NCBI GenBank assembly: GCA_035527715.1 | Contig: DATKZY010000266.1 | Coordinates: forward strand, 1 to 17,414 | Direction of reading: 5' to 3' | Source: DSUN01 sp035527715 | GTDB taxonomy: Bacteria; Planctomycetota; PUPC01; DSUN01 | Length of the DNA stretch: 17,414 nt | Shown: positions 1 to 8,339 of the stretch, one piece after another | Layout of the letters: each line of letters begins with the position of its first letter | Numbering within the stretch: the first letter of the stretch is position 1 | Program-made: the position numbers and the translations under genes | Notes under the pieces: model-generated | Told to the model about the DNA's origin: nothing | The model's input: the letters and a program-made list of their open reading frames with translations, nothing else | Database searches by the model: none

Positions 1-435
1 CCCCGGGGCGCCGCCCTCGACGGGACTGAGGGAGACGCGGACGATGGACGCCCCTCCCTCGGGCGGGCGCTCGATGACCGAGGAGCCCTTGGCGGCTTGG
101 CCCTCGGCCAGGTGGCGCGCTGGCGTGTCCTCGGCGGACGACGAGAACCGCAGCACCGTGCTCCCCGCGCGTATCATGTCCTCGTGCTGAAGGGGGATGA
201 TCGTCTGCACCCGCTCGTCGTTGAGATACGTGCCGTTGGCGCTCCCGAGGTCCTCGAGGAGGTACTCCTTGCCGTCGTGGAAGACGGCGAAGTGGGCGCG
301 CGAGGCCTGCTCGTCGAGGATGATGAATTGCGCATCGCTGCCCCGGCCGACCACGGTGCGCGAGCCGGGCGGAAGCACGAACGGCGCCTCCGGCTCTGCG
401 TTGGCGCCCGAAACCAGGAACAGCTTGGCAGGCAT
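1..435 (-). CDS. FHA-domain protein (N-terminal part, runs off window)
   Basis: Reading leftward from the ATG at 435-433, the frame stays open for 145 codons to base 1, so only the N-terminus is present. Residues about 5-100 form a forkhead-associated (FHA) domain, a phosphothreonine-peptide reader. The core motifs are visible: GRGSDAQF around residue 30, SRAHFAVF around 47 and the SANGTYLND signature around 68-76. Beyond about residue 100 the chain turns low-complexity, rich in Ala, Glu and Pro, like a linker to a missing C-terminal domain. FHA domains in such bacteria are often fused to kinases, cyclases, ATPases or secretion parts; which applies here cannot be seen. AGAGGA lies about 11 bases before the ATG, and a near-consensus promoter lies at 492-520. 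The gene diverges from the STN/TPR gene at 782. Confidence 0.9.
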   Translation of the reverse strand, partial: MPAKLFLVSGANAEPEAPFVLPPGSRTVVGRGSDAQFIILDEQASRAHFAVFHDGKEYLLEDLGSANGTYLNDERVQTIIPLQHEDMIRAGSTVLRFSSSAEDTPARHLAEGQAAKGSSVIERPPEGGASIVRVSLSPVEGGAPG

Positions 436-491
436 CGAGTTCCGAGTCCTCTCGCTACAGAGCTCACATGCGGCGCGCATGCGACCGGCGG

Positions 492-520
492 ATTATACTG
501 TTGCCCGCGCAGCAAGTCAA
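492..520 (-). promoter_or_regulatory. sigma70-type promoter of the FHA gene
   Basis: On the minus strand TTGACT (515-520) is followed after 17 bases by TATAAT (492-497). This is almost the full consensus with ideal spacing, about 57 bases upstream of the FHA start codon. Confidence 0.8.
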
Positions 521-688
521 GGAAGCTCTCTGGATTGGGGCCTGGCGACTGCGGAATGCGGCACCGCGGGGCGGGAAGCGAGCGCACGCATCCGCGCGGG
601 CGGCATAAAGCCCATAGCGAATGAACCCCCACTCCCTAAATGCCTTGAGGCCAATGTGTAACGGCACTGTAACTAGCCCGGAATCTGC

Positions 689-716
689 TTGCGCCGGCCC
701 CGGGGCGACGTATAAT
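689..716 (+). promoter_or_regulatory. sigma70-type promoter of STN/TPR gene 1
   Basis: TTGCGC (689-694), a 16-base spacer and a perfect TATAAT (711-716) lie 66 bases upstream of the start at 782. The promoter points right, divergent from the FHA promoter. The rest of the 436-781 intergenic stretch holds a GCGGAATGCGG fragment near 550 related to the short repeats described elsewhere, and nothing else I recognise. Confidence 0.7.
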
Positions 717-781
717 TCAAGTGGACCAGGCGACGGGGCACACGGGGGCAGCCCGAGCCGCCGAGAGACAGGAGGTGGGCC

Positions 782-2521
782 ATGAACGATTGCGGAATGC
801 GGATTGCGGAATGCGGATTGCGCGGCGGAGGGCCCGCGGTTCGGCATCGCACCTGGGCATCCCTGGTTCTGAGCCTGCTCGCCTTCGTGCCGGCATGTCT
901 CATGGGCGCAGAGAAGCCCGAGACCACGAATCCGAAATCCGGAATCCGGAATCCAGAACCCGAGGCGGCGAAGCCGCCCCTCTCGCCCGAGGAGCAGGCG
1001 GCACGCGACCTCCTCGAACGCTACAAGGCCGAGTCCAAGATCAAACAGGGGGAGGAGCGCCATCTTGCCGAGCAGCACTTCAAGACGGGAAGGGCCCACT
1101 TCGACAACCAGGCATGGAAGGCGGCCTACGATCAGTTCAAGACGGCCGTCGCGCTCGACCCCACGCACAAGCAGGCGCGGGAGTATCTGCGAAAGGCGTC
1201 CGGCCTCCTCGGCCTCAAAGAGGGAACCGGCCCATTGGCGGGCGAGTACATCGTTGGGAGGAAGGTCAGCATTGAGGCCATGCGGATCGAGTTGCTCAAC
1301 CTCTACGAACAAGCGAAGACCGCCTATGAGAAAGGGGAGTTTCTGCAAGCCATAGAGCTTTTCACCCGTGTTGCGGCGAAGGCCCGCTACTTGGCCCCCT
1401 ACACGGACACGGCGAAGGTTGCCGAGGAGGCGGAGGAAGGGATCGGGAAGGCCAAGGCCGGCATCGAGCAGGGGCGGAGCAGGGGAGAGGAGGAGCGGCG
1501 GCGCCGAGCCGTCGAGGAGTCCGACCGGCTCCGCAAGCAGGGGGAAAGCCGCCTCTTCGAGCGTCAGCGGGCGCAGCTCGCCCAGGCGCGAGCCCTGTTC
1601 GGGGGACGACGCTACGAGGACGCTCGCAAGCTCTGCGACGAGGTGCTCCGCCACGACCCGGCGAACGGCGAGGCCGCCGTCCTCCGCGCGACGGCCCTCG
1701 GCACCGCCCGCGCCGAGGCGGTGGACCGCGCGGTGCGGTCCCGCGCCGCCGAGACGAACCGCTGGGCGCAAGAGGTCGCGGCGCAAACCGTGCCCCAGAA
1801 CGACATCGTCGCCATCTCGCGCGGGCGCCTCGAGGAGGTGCGAGGCCGTAAGGGCGACGCGCTGTTCGACTCGGGCCTCCGGCCCCCCGAGGCCTGGGAG
1901 ACCCGCATCCGCGAGGCCCTCGAGCGGAAGGTGACGTTCGACTTCGTTGAGACGCCGCTGGCCGACGTGGTGTCGTTCCTCGGCAGCCTCACCGAGGCGA
2001 GCATGGTGCTGGACACCGAGGCGCTGAAGGGCGGCATGCCCAACGTGAGCTTGCGGGTGCAGGACATGCGCCTGGAAGCCGCCCTGAACTGGCTGTGCAA
2101 GCTGGTGGGCCTCCGCTACGCCCTGCGCGACGAGGCGATCTTCATCTCCAGGCCCGAGCGCATCTACGACACGCCGGTGCTGCGGATGTACGACATCACC
2201 GATCTGACCATCGAGATCAAGAACTTCAAGGGCCGCCAGCGCGCCCTCTCCACCGACAGCGGCCACGGAGTCGAGGACTTCTTCCGGGAGGAGGAGAAGG
2301 ACGAGGAGCAGGAGAAGCCGCTGTCGGGCAAGGAGCTGATCGAGTTCCTCCAGCGGGTCGTGGCCCCGACGGGACCTGAGGACGACGGGGGCATGGACCG
2401 GCTCCGCGAGGTCGCCGGCTTGCCGCGCGACGGGCGCCCCGGCAAGGGGCAGGAGCTGGTGGACCTGATTGGCGTCACGGTGGGGGGCCGCACGTTCCTG
2501 GGCGTCAAGACGAGGGAGTGA
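782..2521 (+). CDS. Exported TPR protein with STN (secretin N-terminal-like) domain, copy 1
   Basis: This is a 579-residue protein. The start is fixed by AGGAGGT five bases before ATG 782. A hydrophobic stretch (about 24-39) ends at LMGA, giving a signal peptide or anchor; VPAC at 36-39 is a poor lipobox. TPR-like helical repeats lie at about 97-133, 178-205 and 270-310. An STN-type domain spans about 383-455 (VTFDFVETPL through DEAIFIS), the fold of the N-terminal part of secretins and TonB-dependent receptors. A conserved VLRMYDITDL segment and an acidic stretch (EEEKDEEQEK) follow. No secretin barrel is present. The gene at 4134 is a clear paralogue over nearly its whole length. This copy carries extra short repeat-derived peptides at residues 2-14 and 48-60. 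The domain assignment comes from motif recognition; the role is unknown, possibly scaffold or sensor in a periplasmic secretion-type complex. Confidence 0.75.
   Translation: MNDCGMRIAECGLRGGGPAVRHRTWASLVLSLLAFVPACLMGAEKPETTNPKSGIRNPEPEAAKPPLSPEEQAARDLLERYKAESKIKQGEERHLAEQHFKTGRAHFDNQAWKAAYDQFKTAVALDPTHKQAREYLRKASGLLGLKEGTGPLAGEYIVGRKVSIEAMRIELLNLYEQAKTAYEKGEFLQAIELFTRVAAKARYLAPYTDTAKVAEEAEEGIGKAKAGIEQGRSRGEEERRRRAVEESDRLRKQGESRLFERQRAQLAQARALFGGRRYEDARKLCDEVLRHDPANGEAAVLRATALGTARAEAVDRAVRSRAAETNRWAQEVAAQTVPQNDIVAISRGRLEEVRGRKGDALFDSGLRPPEAWETRIREALERKVTFDFVETPLADVVSFLGSLTEASMVLDTEALKGGMPNVSLRVQDMRLEAALNWLCKLVGLRYALRDEAIFISRPERIYDTPVLRMYDITDLTIEIKNFKGRQRALSTDSGHGVEDFFREEEKDEEQEKPLSGKELIEFLQRVVAPTGPEDDGGMDRLREVAGLPRDGRPGKGQELVDLIGVTVGGRTFLGVKTRE
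786..822 (+). repeat. Short GCGGAATGCGGATT repeat translated in the signal peptide of STN/TPR 1
   Basis: Tandem copies of GATTGCGGAATGCG begin two codons after the start codon and are translated as CGMRIAECGLR. The paralogue at 4134 has nothing corresponding. Confidence 0.7.
927..961 (+). repeat. Short AATCCGGAATCCGG repeat translated after the signal peptide of STN/TPR 1
   Basis: CGAATCCGAAATCCGGAATC and following units, in the opposite orientation to the copy at 786-822, are translated as NPKSGIRNPEPE between the signal peptide and the conserved LSPEEQAA start of the mature protein. Confidence 0.7.
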
Positions 2522-2603
2522 GAGGCATGGAGCGGCCGGCCTGTCCCGCCAAGGCGGTGCTAAGCCTTTTGGGGCTGGCACGTTGCGTCGGGCGAAAATG
2601 CAC

Positions 2604-2631
2604 TTGCACTGGCGTGGCGAAGTGGTATAAT
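2604..2631 (+). promoter_or_regulatory. sigma70-type promoter of rsmB
   Basis: TTGCAC (2604-2609), a 16-base spacer and a perfect TATAAT (2626-2631) lie 64 bases before the rsmB start. The geometry matches the promoter at 689-716. Confidence 0.7.
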
Positions 2632-2695
2632 CCCAGAGTACGGCCGACGCGGCAGAAGAGAGAGTCCGACGGCCGCCTGGAGGCCGCGCCTGGGT

Positions 2696-4084
2696 ATGGA
2701 ACGTGTGTACTTCGGCAGAAGCCCGCGGGCCGTTGCGGCATTCGTGTGCTACGTCGCCAACGGCACCGATCAGCGGGCCAGGGAACTGCTCGAGCACGAG
2801 CTCGAACGGAGCGGCTTCGACCGGCGCGACCGGGACCTGACGACCGAGTTGGTCTACGGCATGCTGCGGCGGCGCGGCACCTTGGACCACCTCCTGGCGC
2901 GGTTCAGCCGCCGCCCGCTGCGAAAGGTGCAGCCGCGGGTGCTCGAGCTCCTGCGGCTTGGTGCGTATCAGCTTCTGTTCCTTGACAAGGTGCCTGCGCC
3001 GGCGGCGGTCAACGAGGCCGCGGAGATCGCCAAACACGTGAGCTCGCGCGCAGCGGTGGGCTTCGTGAACGGCTGCCTCCGCTCCCTTCAGCGGGCCATC
3101 GTGGCGAAGGGCAACGAGGCCGGGGCCGACCCGCGCCGGGCGGTGCCCGTCGCGGAAGGCGCCTGGTGCATCCTCGACAGGCCGGTGCTGCCCGATCCGA
3201 GCGACGGGGCGGCCGACTACCTGGCCGCGGCCTACTCGCACCCCGCGTGGCTCGTGGAACGCTGGGTGCGCCGCTTCGGCGAGGCCGTTGCGCGGCAGGT
3301 GTGCGAGGCGGACAACTCACACGCCGGCGTCGTCCTCCGCGTGAATCGGCTCCGAGCCACCCAGGAGACCCTGGTGGAGGAACTCGTGCGGGGAGGGCGC
3401 TGGGCGAGACCGGTCGGCACCGACCACGTGGTGGCTGACCGGCCCGGCTCGCTCGCCGACGTTGCGGCGTTGCGCGACGGGTTGTGCACGGTGCAGGGGG
3501 TGGCCGCATCGGCCGCGGCGCCGTTGCTGGCGCCCCAGCCGGGCGAGCGGGTGCTCGACCTGTGCGCTGCCCCCGGCTCGAAGGCCTGCCAATTGGCCGA
3601 GTTGGCGCGAGGCGAGGCCGAGATTGTGGCGCTCGACCTCTCGCCCAGGCGCCTGCGGCAGGTGACCGAGAACGCGCTTCGCCTCGGCGCCCGCGCCGTG
3701 TGGCCCGTCGCAGGCGACGGCGCCGCGTGCGAGCGGCTGTTCCGGGGCGATTTCGACGCCGCGCTGGTGGACGTGCCGTGCTCGAACACGGGCGTGCTGG
3801 CCCGGCGGGTAGAGAGCCGCTGGCGAGTGTCGGCGCAGGGGATCGTGAAGCTGTCGCGGCTACAGCTCCGCTTGGCCGCATCGGCGGCTGCCGTCGTGCG
3901 GCCCGGGGGCCGGCTGGTGTACAGCACGTGCAGTCTTGAAGAGGAGGAAAACGAGCGAGTCGTGGAAGCCCTGTGTGCGATGCGGGCGGACTACCGCCTG
4001 GCAGAATCGCGTTACATTCTGCCGCCGCAGACAGGCGATGACGGCGGATACGTGGCGCTCCTGCGACGTGCGGAGCGCGGATAG
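2696..4084 (+). CDS. rsmB: 16S rRNA (cytosine-C5)-methyltransferase RsmB/Sun
   Basis: This 462-residue protein has the family's usual length. It transfers a methyl group from SAM to C5 of a cytosine in 16S rRNA (C967 in E. coli). Residues about 1-140 are a NusB-like helical RNA-binding domain, with the typical GAYQLLFLDKVPAPAAVNEA stretch. The C-terminal Rossmann methyltransferase shows the SAM loop VLDLCAAPGSKACQLAEL (from 286), motif IV DVPCSNTGV (Asp359, Cys362) and motif VI YSTCSLEEEEN (nucleophile Cys412). The usual APGGKT is APGSKA here, a mild change. GGAGG lies 12 bases upstream of the chosen ATG. The gene separates the two STN/TPR paralogues. It has its own promoter, and the second paralogue starts 49 bases downstream, probably in the same transcript. 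Confidence 0.93.
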   Translation: MERVYFGRSPRAVAAFVCYVANGTDQRARELLEHELERSGFDRRDRDLTTELVYGMLRRRGTLDHLLARFSRRPLRKVQPRVLELLRLGAYQLLFLDKVPAPAAVNEAAEIAKHVSSRAAVGFVNGCLRSLQRAIVAKGNEAGADPRRAVPVAEGAWCILDRPVLPDPSDGAADYLAAAYSHPAWLVERWVRRFGEAVARQVCEADNSHAGVVLRVNRLRATQETLVEELVRGGRWARPVGTDHVVADRPGSLADVAALRDGLCTVQGVAASAAAPLLAPQPGERVLDLCAAPGSKACQLAELARGEAEIVALDLSPRRLRQVTENALRLGARAVWPVAGDGAACERLFRGDFDAALVDVPCSNTGVLARRVESRWRVSAQGIVKLSRLQLRLAASAAAVVRPGGRLVYSTCSLEEEENERVVEALCAMRADYRLAESRYILPPQTGDDGGYVALLRRAERG

Positions 4085-4133
4085 CTCAGGGGGCTGTGAA
4101 CAACACGGTGGCGGGAGGGAAAGGGGTCGAACC

Positions 4134-5717
4134 ATGCGAGGACGATGGAAGCTCGGGTTGCTGTGTGGGCTTGTGCTCGTGGCGCTCTGCGGAGTCTTGC
4201 GGGCCGGTGAGGCGCCGGCGATGGCCCCGCCCGCGCCCGTTCTCAGCCCCGAGGAACAGGCGGCTCAGGACCTGATCAAGCGCTACCAGGTCGAGAAGCG
4301 GGTCCAGGACGACCAGGAGCGCTTCCTGGCCGCCCAGCACGTGGCGGCCGGGCAGGCGCACCTCATCAACGGCGCCTACGAGGATGCCCGACGCCAGTTC
4401 GCAGAGGCCCTGAAGCTCGACGAGACGAACAAGGATGCCCAGGAAGGGATGCGGAAGGCACAGAGCCTCCTCGGCGTGATCAAGCCGCGGTTCCTCGACC
4501 TGGCGGGGGAATACGCCCGCCAGCGGTCCGTCGCGCTCCAGGCCCAGAAGACCGAGCTGGAGAACATGTTCGGCGCCGCGAAGGCCCAGCTCGAGAAGGG
4601 CCATTTCATCGACGCCATCGAGGGCCTCACCCGCGTGTCGGCCCGGGGCCGATACCTGTCGCCCAACATCGAGGTGGGCGACATCGTGGTGAACGCGGAG
4701 GCGCTGATCCAGAAAGCCATGCTCCAGATGGAGCAGACGCGCGTGGAGCAGGAGGCGAGACGCCGCCAGATCGCGGAGGAGCAGGCCCGGGAGCTCGTCG
4801 AGATGCGCGCGAAGCTCCTCGAGGAGCGCACCCAGGCCCTCTACCGCCAGGCCACCACGCTCTTCGCCGAGCGGCGCTACAAGGAAGCCGAGAAGATCTG
4901 CGACGAGATTCTGCGGAGGGACCCCGCGAATGGACCGGCGCAGACTCTGCTCGACACCGCCAAGTCCGCCGGCCGGAAGGACGACATTGATGCCGCGATC
5001 AAGGAGCGCCGCTCGGCGACCGAGCAGCACTGGCAGGAGACCCAGGCCTACTGCGTGCCCTACACCGAGGTGCGGCCGTACATGCCGCGCGACAAGTTCG
5101 AGGAGGTGCGCAGCCGCAAGGCCGCGACGCATATCGGCGACGAGATCGAGGAGCAGGACTGGGAGCGCCGCATCAAGGAGGCCCTCAACAAGAAGGTGAC
5201 CTTCGACTTCGTCGAGACCCCGCTCCAGGACGTGGTGAACTTCCTGAGCAGCCTGGTGGACGTGACGATCGTGCTCGACACGCCCGCCGTGAAGGACGCC
5301 CCGAACGTCACCCTGCGCGTCAACGAGATGCGCCTCCAGTCGGCCCTCAACTGGATTCTCAAGCTCGTCGCCCTCAAGTACACGCTCAAGGACGAGGCGG
5401 TCTTCATCTCCAAGGCCGAGGCCATCATGGAGAAGCCGGTCCTGCGCATGTACGACGTCACCGACCTGACGATTGACATCAAGAACTTCCAGGGCCGCCA
5501 GCAAGCCCTCGCCAGCGACAGCGGCTACGCCTCCACCGGCAGCAGCTTCGGCGGCGGCGGCGGCGACATGGCCCAGGAGTTCTTCGGCGGCGACGAGGAC
5601 CAGCAGGACGAGGAGGAGAAGCTCACGGGCGAGAGCCTGATGGAGTTCATCAAGAAGACCATCGCCCCTGGCACCTGGTCCGACGACATGGGCGCCGGGG
5701 GGAGGGCCGAGTTCTAG
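4134..5717 (+). CDS. Exported TPR protein with STN (secretin N-terminal-like) domain, copy 2
   Basis: This is a 527-residue paralogue of the protein at 782. The frame is open further upstream inside rsmB. ATG 4134 was chosen because AAGGGG precedes it by seven bases and a clean signal peptide follows (hydrophobic 7-22, likely cleavage near VLRA). TPR-like repeats lie at about 68-102, 140-165 and 240-275. A charged, probably coiled-coil segment (about 200-245, rich in Glu, Arg and Gln) lies between. The STN-type domain is at about 354-425 (VTFDFVETPLQDVV through EAVFIS), followed by VLRMYDVTDLTIDIKNFQG, a Gly-rich loop, an acidic stretch and MEFIKKTIAPGTW. As I recall, related planctomycete proteins continue past this TIAP-W motif into a second secretin-type domain; here the protein stops about nine residues later. 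It is probably cotranscribed with rsmB. Function is unknown. Confidence 0.78.
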   Translation: MRGRWKLGLLCGLVLVALCGVLRAGEAPAMAPPAPVLSPEEQAAQDLIKRYQVEKRVQDDQERFLAAQHVAAGQAHLINGAYEDARRQFAEALKLDETNKDAQEGMRKAQSLLGVIKPRFLDLAGEYARQRSVALQAQKTELENMFGAAKAQLEKGHFIDAIEGLTRVSARGRYLSPNIEVGDIVVNAEALIQKAMLQMEQTRVEQEARRRQIAEEQARELVEMRAKLLEERTQALYRQATTLFAERRYKEAEKICDEILRRDPANGPAQTLLDTAKSAGRKDDIDAAIKERRSATEQHWQETQAYCVPYTEVRPYMPRDKFEEVRSRKAATHIGDEIEEQDWERRIKEALNKKVTFDFVETPLQDVVNFLSSLVDVTIVLDTPAVKDAPNVTLRVNEMRLQSALNWILKLVALKYTLKDEAVFISKAEAIMEKPVLRMYDVTDLTIDIKNFQGRQQALASDSGYASTGSSFGGGGGDMAQEFFGGDEDQQDEEEKLTGESLMEFIKKTIAPGTWSDDMGAGGRAEF

Positions 5718-5737
5718 TGGCCCCGAGCGGGATGCCG

Positions 5738-5779
5738 ACGAGCCCGGCAACGTGCCCCTGGCCCGTTGGCCGGGCTCGT
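5738..5779 (+). terminator. Strong hairpin after STN/TPR gene 2
   Basis: ACGAGCCCGGC (5738-5748) pairs perfectly with GCCGGGCTCGT (5769-5779). The stem extends inward by AACG/CGTT across one bulged G. It starts 21 bases after the stop codon. No T-run follows, so it may be an mRNA-stabilising or partial terminator hairpin rather than a classic intrinsic terminator. Confidence 0.55.
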
Positions 5780-5873
5780 TCATGAGAAAGACAGGCCTGG
5801 TAGCCTTCTCGCACCGCACTTCGGGAACGGTTGCCGGCGGGTTCGTGCGCGCAGCCGGAACGAGGCACTTCTC

Positions 5874-8186
5874 ATGCCCAACTTGCCCTTCCGCCCGCCG
5901 CCGGGAATGAGGCAGCAAGCGCGCGTGGTCCTCAGGGCGCCGCGCGCACCGCAGGGAGGGATGCTTGCCGCGGTGCGGGAGCAGTTGCGCCGCGCCCCCT
6001 GGTTCGCCATCTCGGCCACGATTCACGCCTGCCTTCTCCTCGCCATCGCGTTGCTCGCCGGAGAACGGTCGCGGCCCGTCGAGGAGGCGGTGGGCCACGT
6101 GTTCGAGGTGAACCTGTACGCCGAGCGCCCGAAGCCGATCGAGACGCCGAAGCCGCCCGAGCCGAAGGAGGAACCGCCGCCCAAGCCGCCGGAGCGCCTG
6201 CCGGAACCGAAGGTCGCGCCGGAGCCGCAACCCGAGCTGGTCGTGCCTCCCACGCCTCGCCCCGAGACGCCCACCCCGCCGCCTCCGGAGGAGGTGGCCA
6301 GCGTGAAGGCCACGCCGGTGATCCAGGTCCCCGACGGCCCCGCCGCCGCGCGCGACGTGTTCGCCTCGCGCCGGCCGGTCGCTCGCGAGGAGGCCGTGCG
6401 ACAGTGGGGGGGCACCGCCGGCTCCGAGCGGGCCGTGGACGCGGGGCTGGACTGGCTGGACCGCCACCAGGAGCAGGACGGGCGCTGGCACGACGGCGAC
6501 CCCCAGTTGAAGCTGGCTCCCGGCCTGTCGGGCCTGGCCCTCCTCGCCTTCCTGGGCAAGGGGCACACCCACACCGACGCCGGGCCCTATCGCGACACGG
6601 TGGGGCGGGCGCTCCGCTACCTGGTGAGTCTCCAGGCGAGCGACGGCCGGTTCGGCGAGCCCTACCTCCTCGCCGGCGAACGCAATAACCGCTACCTCCT
6701 GTACCACCAGGGCATCATCACCATGGCCCTCGCCGAGGCATTCGCCATGACACGGGACCCGGAGCTTCGCGGGGCCGTGCGTCGCGGCGTGGCCTTCATC
6801 GCGCGCGCCCAACAGGACGCCGGGGGCTGGGACTACGGCGACCTGCGCACGGGGCGCAACGACACCTCGGTGACCGGCTGGCAGCTCATGGCCCTCAAGT
6901 CGGCCCATGCCGCCGGCGTCGAGCTGGATTGGCAGACCCTCTTCGGCGTCATGCGCCACTTCGATCTCAACACAAGCCCCGCCGGCGAGGTCGTCTACGC
7001 CAACCGCGACCCCGGCTCCTGGCGCCGAGGGCCGGGCATGGCCGCCGTCGGCCTGTTCGCCTACCTCGCCCTGGGCTGGCCGCGGGACTGCTCGCTCGTG
7101 AGCCAACAGGCCGAGCTCCTGCTGAAGGAACTGCCGGACTGGGCGGAGATGAACCGCAACGACCCGCGGGACGTAGAGGGCTGCCTTCACACCATGTACT
7201 ACTGGTACTACGGCACGCTCGCGCTCTTCCAGATGGGCGGGCACTGGTGGACGCAGTGGAACACCCACCTGCGCGACCTCCTCGTCGCCCGCCAATGCCT
7301 GGACGGCGAGCGGAAGGGGAGCTGGGACCCTCCCGACAGGGGCTTCGATGCCGCCGGGGGCCGCGTCTACGCCACCACCATCAACCTCCTCACCCTCGAG
7401 GTCTACTACCGCTACCTGCCGTTCTACCGGGGCGGGGCGTTCGACGCCCTGGAGACCCTGGAGAAGGCCCTCCAGGTCCGCGGCTCCGACGCCACGCGTC
7501 GCCGGGCGCTCAGCCTGCTCGCCTCGTTCCGTACGGAGCGCGCCCAGGAGCTGCTGGTGGCGGCACTGGCCGACTCCGACCCCGCCACCCGCGCGACGGC
7601 CCAGCGGGTGCTCGTGGAGCAGAAGTGCGAGCGGGTGGTGCCCGACCTCGAGCGCCAGCTCGAGTCGCTCAGCGCCCTGGCGCGCATGCAGGCGGTCGCC
7701 AACCTGGCGCGGTTTGGCGACAAGCGGTTCGTCCCCCATTTTCTCAAGGCGCTGCGCGACCCCGAGAAGGTGGTCCGCGACCGTGCGATCCAGGCGCTGC
7801 GCAGGCTCACCGGCGAAGGCTTCGGCTACCAGGCCGACGCCCCGGCCGACCGGCGCGAGGAGGCCCTCGCGCTGTGGGAGCGCTGGCAGCGTGGCGAGGT
7901 CGCGCAACCGCCGCCCGAGGGCATCCCGGGCAAGGTCCTCGTCGTGGATGAGCAGGCCCCCAACGCCGTGGTCCTCGACGTCGGGAGCGACAAAGCCGTC
8001 CGTCGTGGCCTTCGCTTCGAGGTCCGACGCGACGGCAAGGTCATCGCCGTCCTCCAGGCCGAGAAGGTGGACCCCACCCTCACCATGGCCCGGGTCATCG
8101 AGCGGCGCGGGAACGCCATCCGCGAGGGCGACGCCGTCCAGTCGCTCCCCGACTCCCCGGTGAGCACGACGCGTGAACGTGAGTGA
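5874..8186 (+). CDS. TonB-like membrane anchor fused to terpene-cyclase-type toroid, HEAT repeats and SH3-like tail
   Basis: The protein has 770 residues. The frame is open from 5766, but ATG 5874 has GAGG eight bases upstream and gives a sensible N-terminus. One membrane segment (about 42-62) contains Ser47 and His51 in the S-x3-H spacing of TonB's energy-coupling helix. A Pro/Glu/Lys-rich periplasmic spacer follows (about 84-146). Residues about 185-520 form an alpha/alpha toroid of the squalene-cyclase/prenyltransferase superfamily (repeats such as GLDWLDRHQEQDGRW and AQQDAGGWDYG). I do not see the cyclase catalytic DxDD; the matching stretch reads NDTSVTGWQLMALKSA, so binding rather than catalysis is likely. 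HEAT-like repeats lie at about 523-662. A small beta domain (about 681-759, GKVLVVD to REGDAVQS) resembles the FlgT C-terminal domain. It follows the STN/TPR gene by 156 bases. Confidence 0.82.
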   Translation: MPNLPFRPPPGMRQQARVVLRAPRAPQGGMLAAVREQLRRAPWFAISATIHACLLLAIALLAGERSRPVEEAVGHVFEVNLYAERPKPIETPKPPEPKEEPPPKPPERLPEPKVAPEPQPELVVPPTPRPETPTPPPPEEVASVKATPVIQVPDGPAAARDVFASRRPVAREEAVRQWGGTAGSERAVDAGLDWLDRHQEQDGRWHDGDPQLKLAPGLSGLALLAFLGKGHTHTDAGPYRDTVGRALRYLVSLQASDGRFGEPYLLAGERNNRYLLYHQGIITMALAEAFAMTRDPELRGAVRRGVAFIARAQQDAGGWDYGDLRTGRNDTSVTGWQLMALKSAHAAGVELDWQTLFGVMRHFDLNTSPAGEVVYANRDPGSWRRGPGMAAVGLFAYLALGWPRDCSLVSQQAELLLKELPDWAEMNRNDPRDVEGCLHTMYYWYYGTLALFQMGGHWWTQWNTHLRDLLVARQCLDGERKGSWDPPDRGFDAAGGRVYATTINLLTLEVYYRYLPFYRGGAFDALETLEKALQVRGSDATRRRALSLLASFRTERAQELLVAALADSDPATRATAQRVLVEQKCERVVPDLERQLESLSALARMQAVANLARFGDKRFVPHFLKALRDPEKVVRDRAIQALRRLTGEGFGYQADAPADRREEALALWERWQRGEVAQPPPEGIPGKVLVVDEQAPNAVVLDVGSDKAVRRGLRFEVRRDGKVIAVLQAEKVDPTLTMARVIERRGNAIREGDAVQSLPDSPVSTTRERE

Positions 8187-8206
8187 GGCGGGCGAGGCAG
8201 AAGCAA

Positions 8207-8283
8207 GCGGGCCCCTGCGTCTTGCCTGGTCTCCGTGGGGGAGGAGCACAGAGACCGTGGGATGGCAAGACCACAGGGGCCGC
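8207..8283. terminator. Long imperfect hairpin between convergent genes
   Basis: The arm at 8207-8226 (GCGGGCCCCTGCGTCTTGCC) pairs with 8264-8283 across about 18 of 20 positions. An inner stem GGTCTC/GAGACC (8228-8233 with 8251-8256) continues it. It begins 20 bases after the stop of the toroid gene and is the best terminator candidate there, though no T-run follows. It could instead be a structured small RNA. Confidence 0.5.
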
Positions 8284-8339
8284 GCAAATCACTTCTCTGG
8301 CTCGGGGGCCGACGTACCGACAGGTCCCCTCACCCTCTA

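Noticed and set aside
464..3241. A 925-codon open frame on the minus strand
   Set aside because: It lies opposite STN/TPR 1 and rsmB, has no recognisable motif and is a codon-bias shadow.
3936..4133. Longer N-terminus for STN/TPR 2 inside rsmB
   Set aside because: It overlaps the conserved end of rsmB. ATG 4134 has a ribosome-binding site and a signal peptide.
4086..8249. A 1387-codon open frame on the minus strand
   Set aside because: It is a high-GC shadow lying opposite STN/TPR 2 and the toroid gene, both of which have recognisable domains. Its translation is low-complexity.
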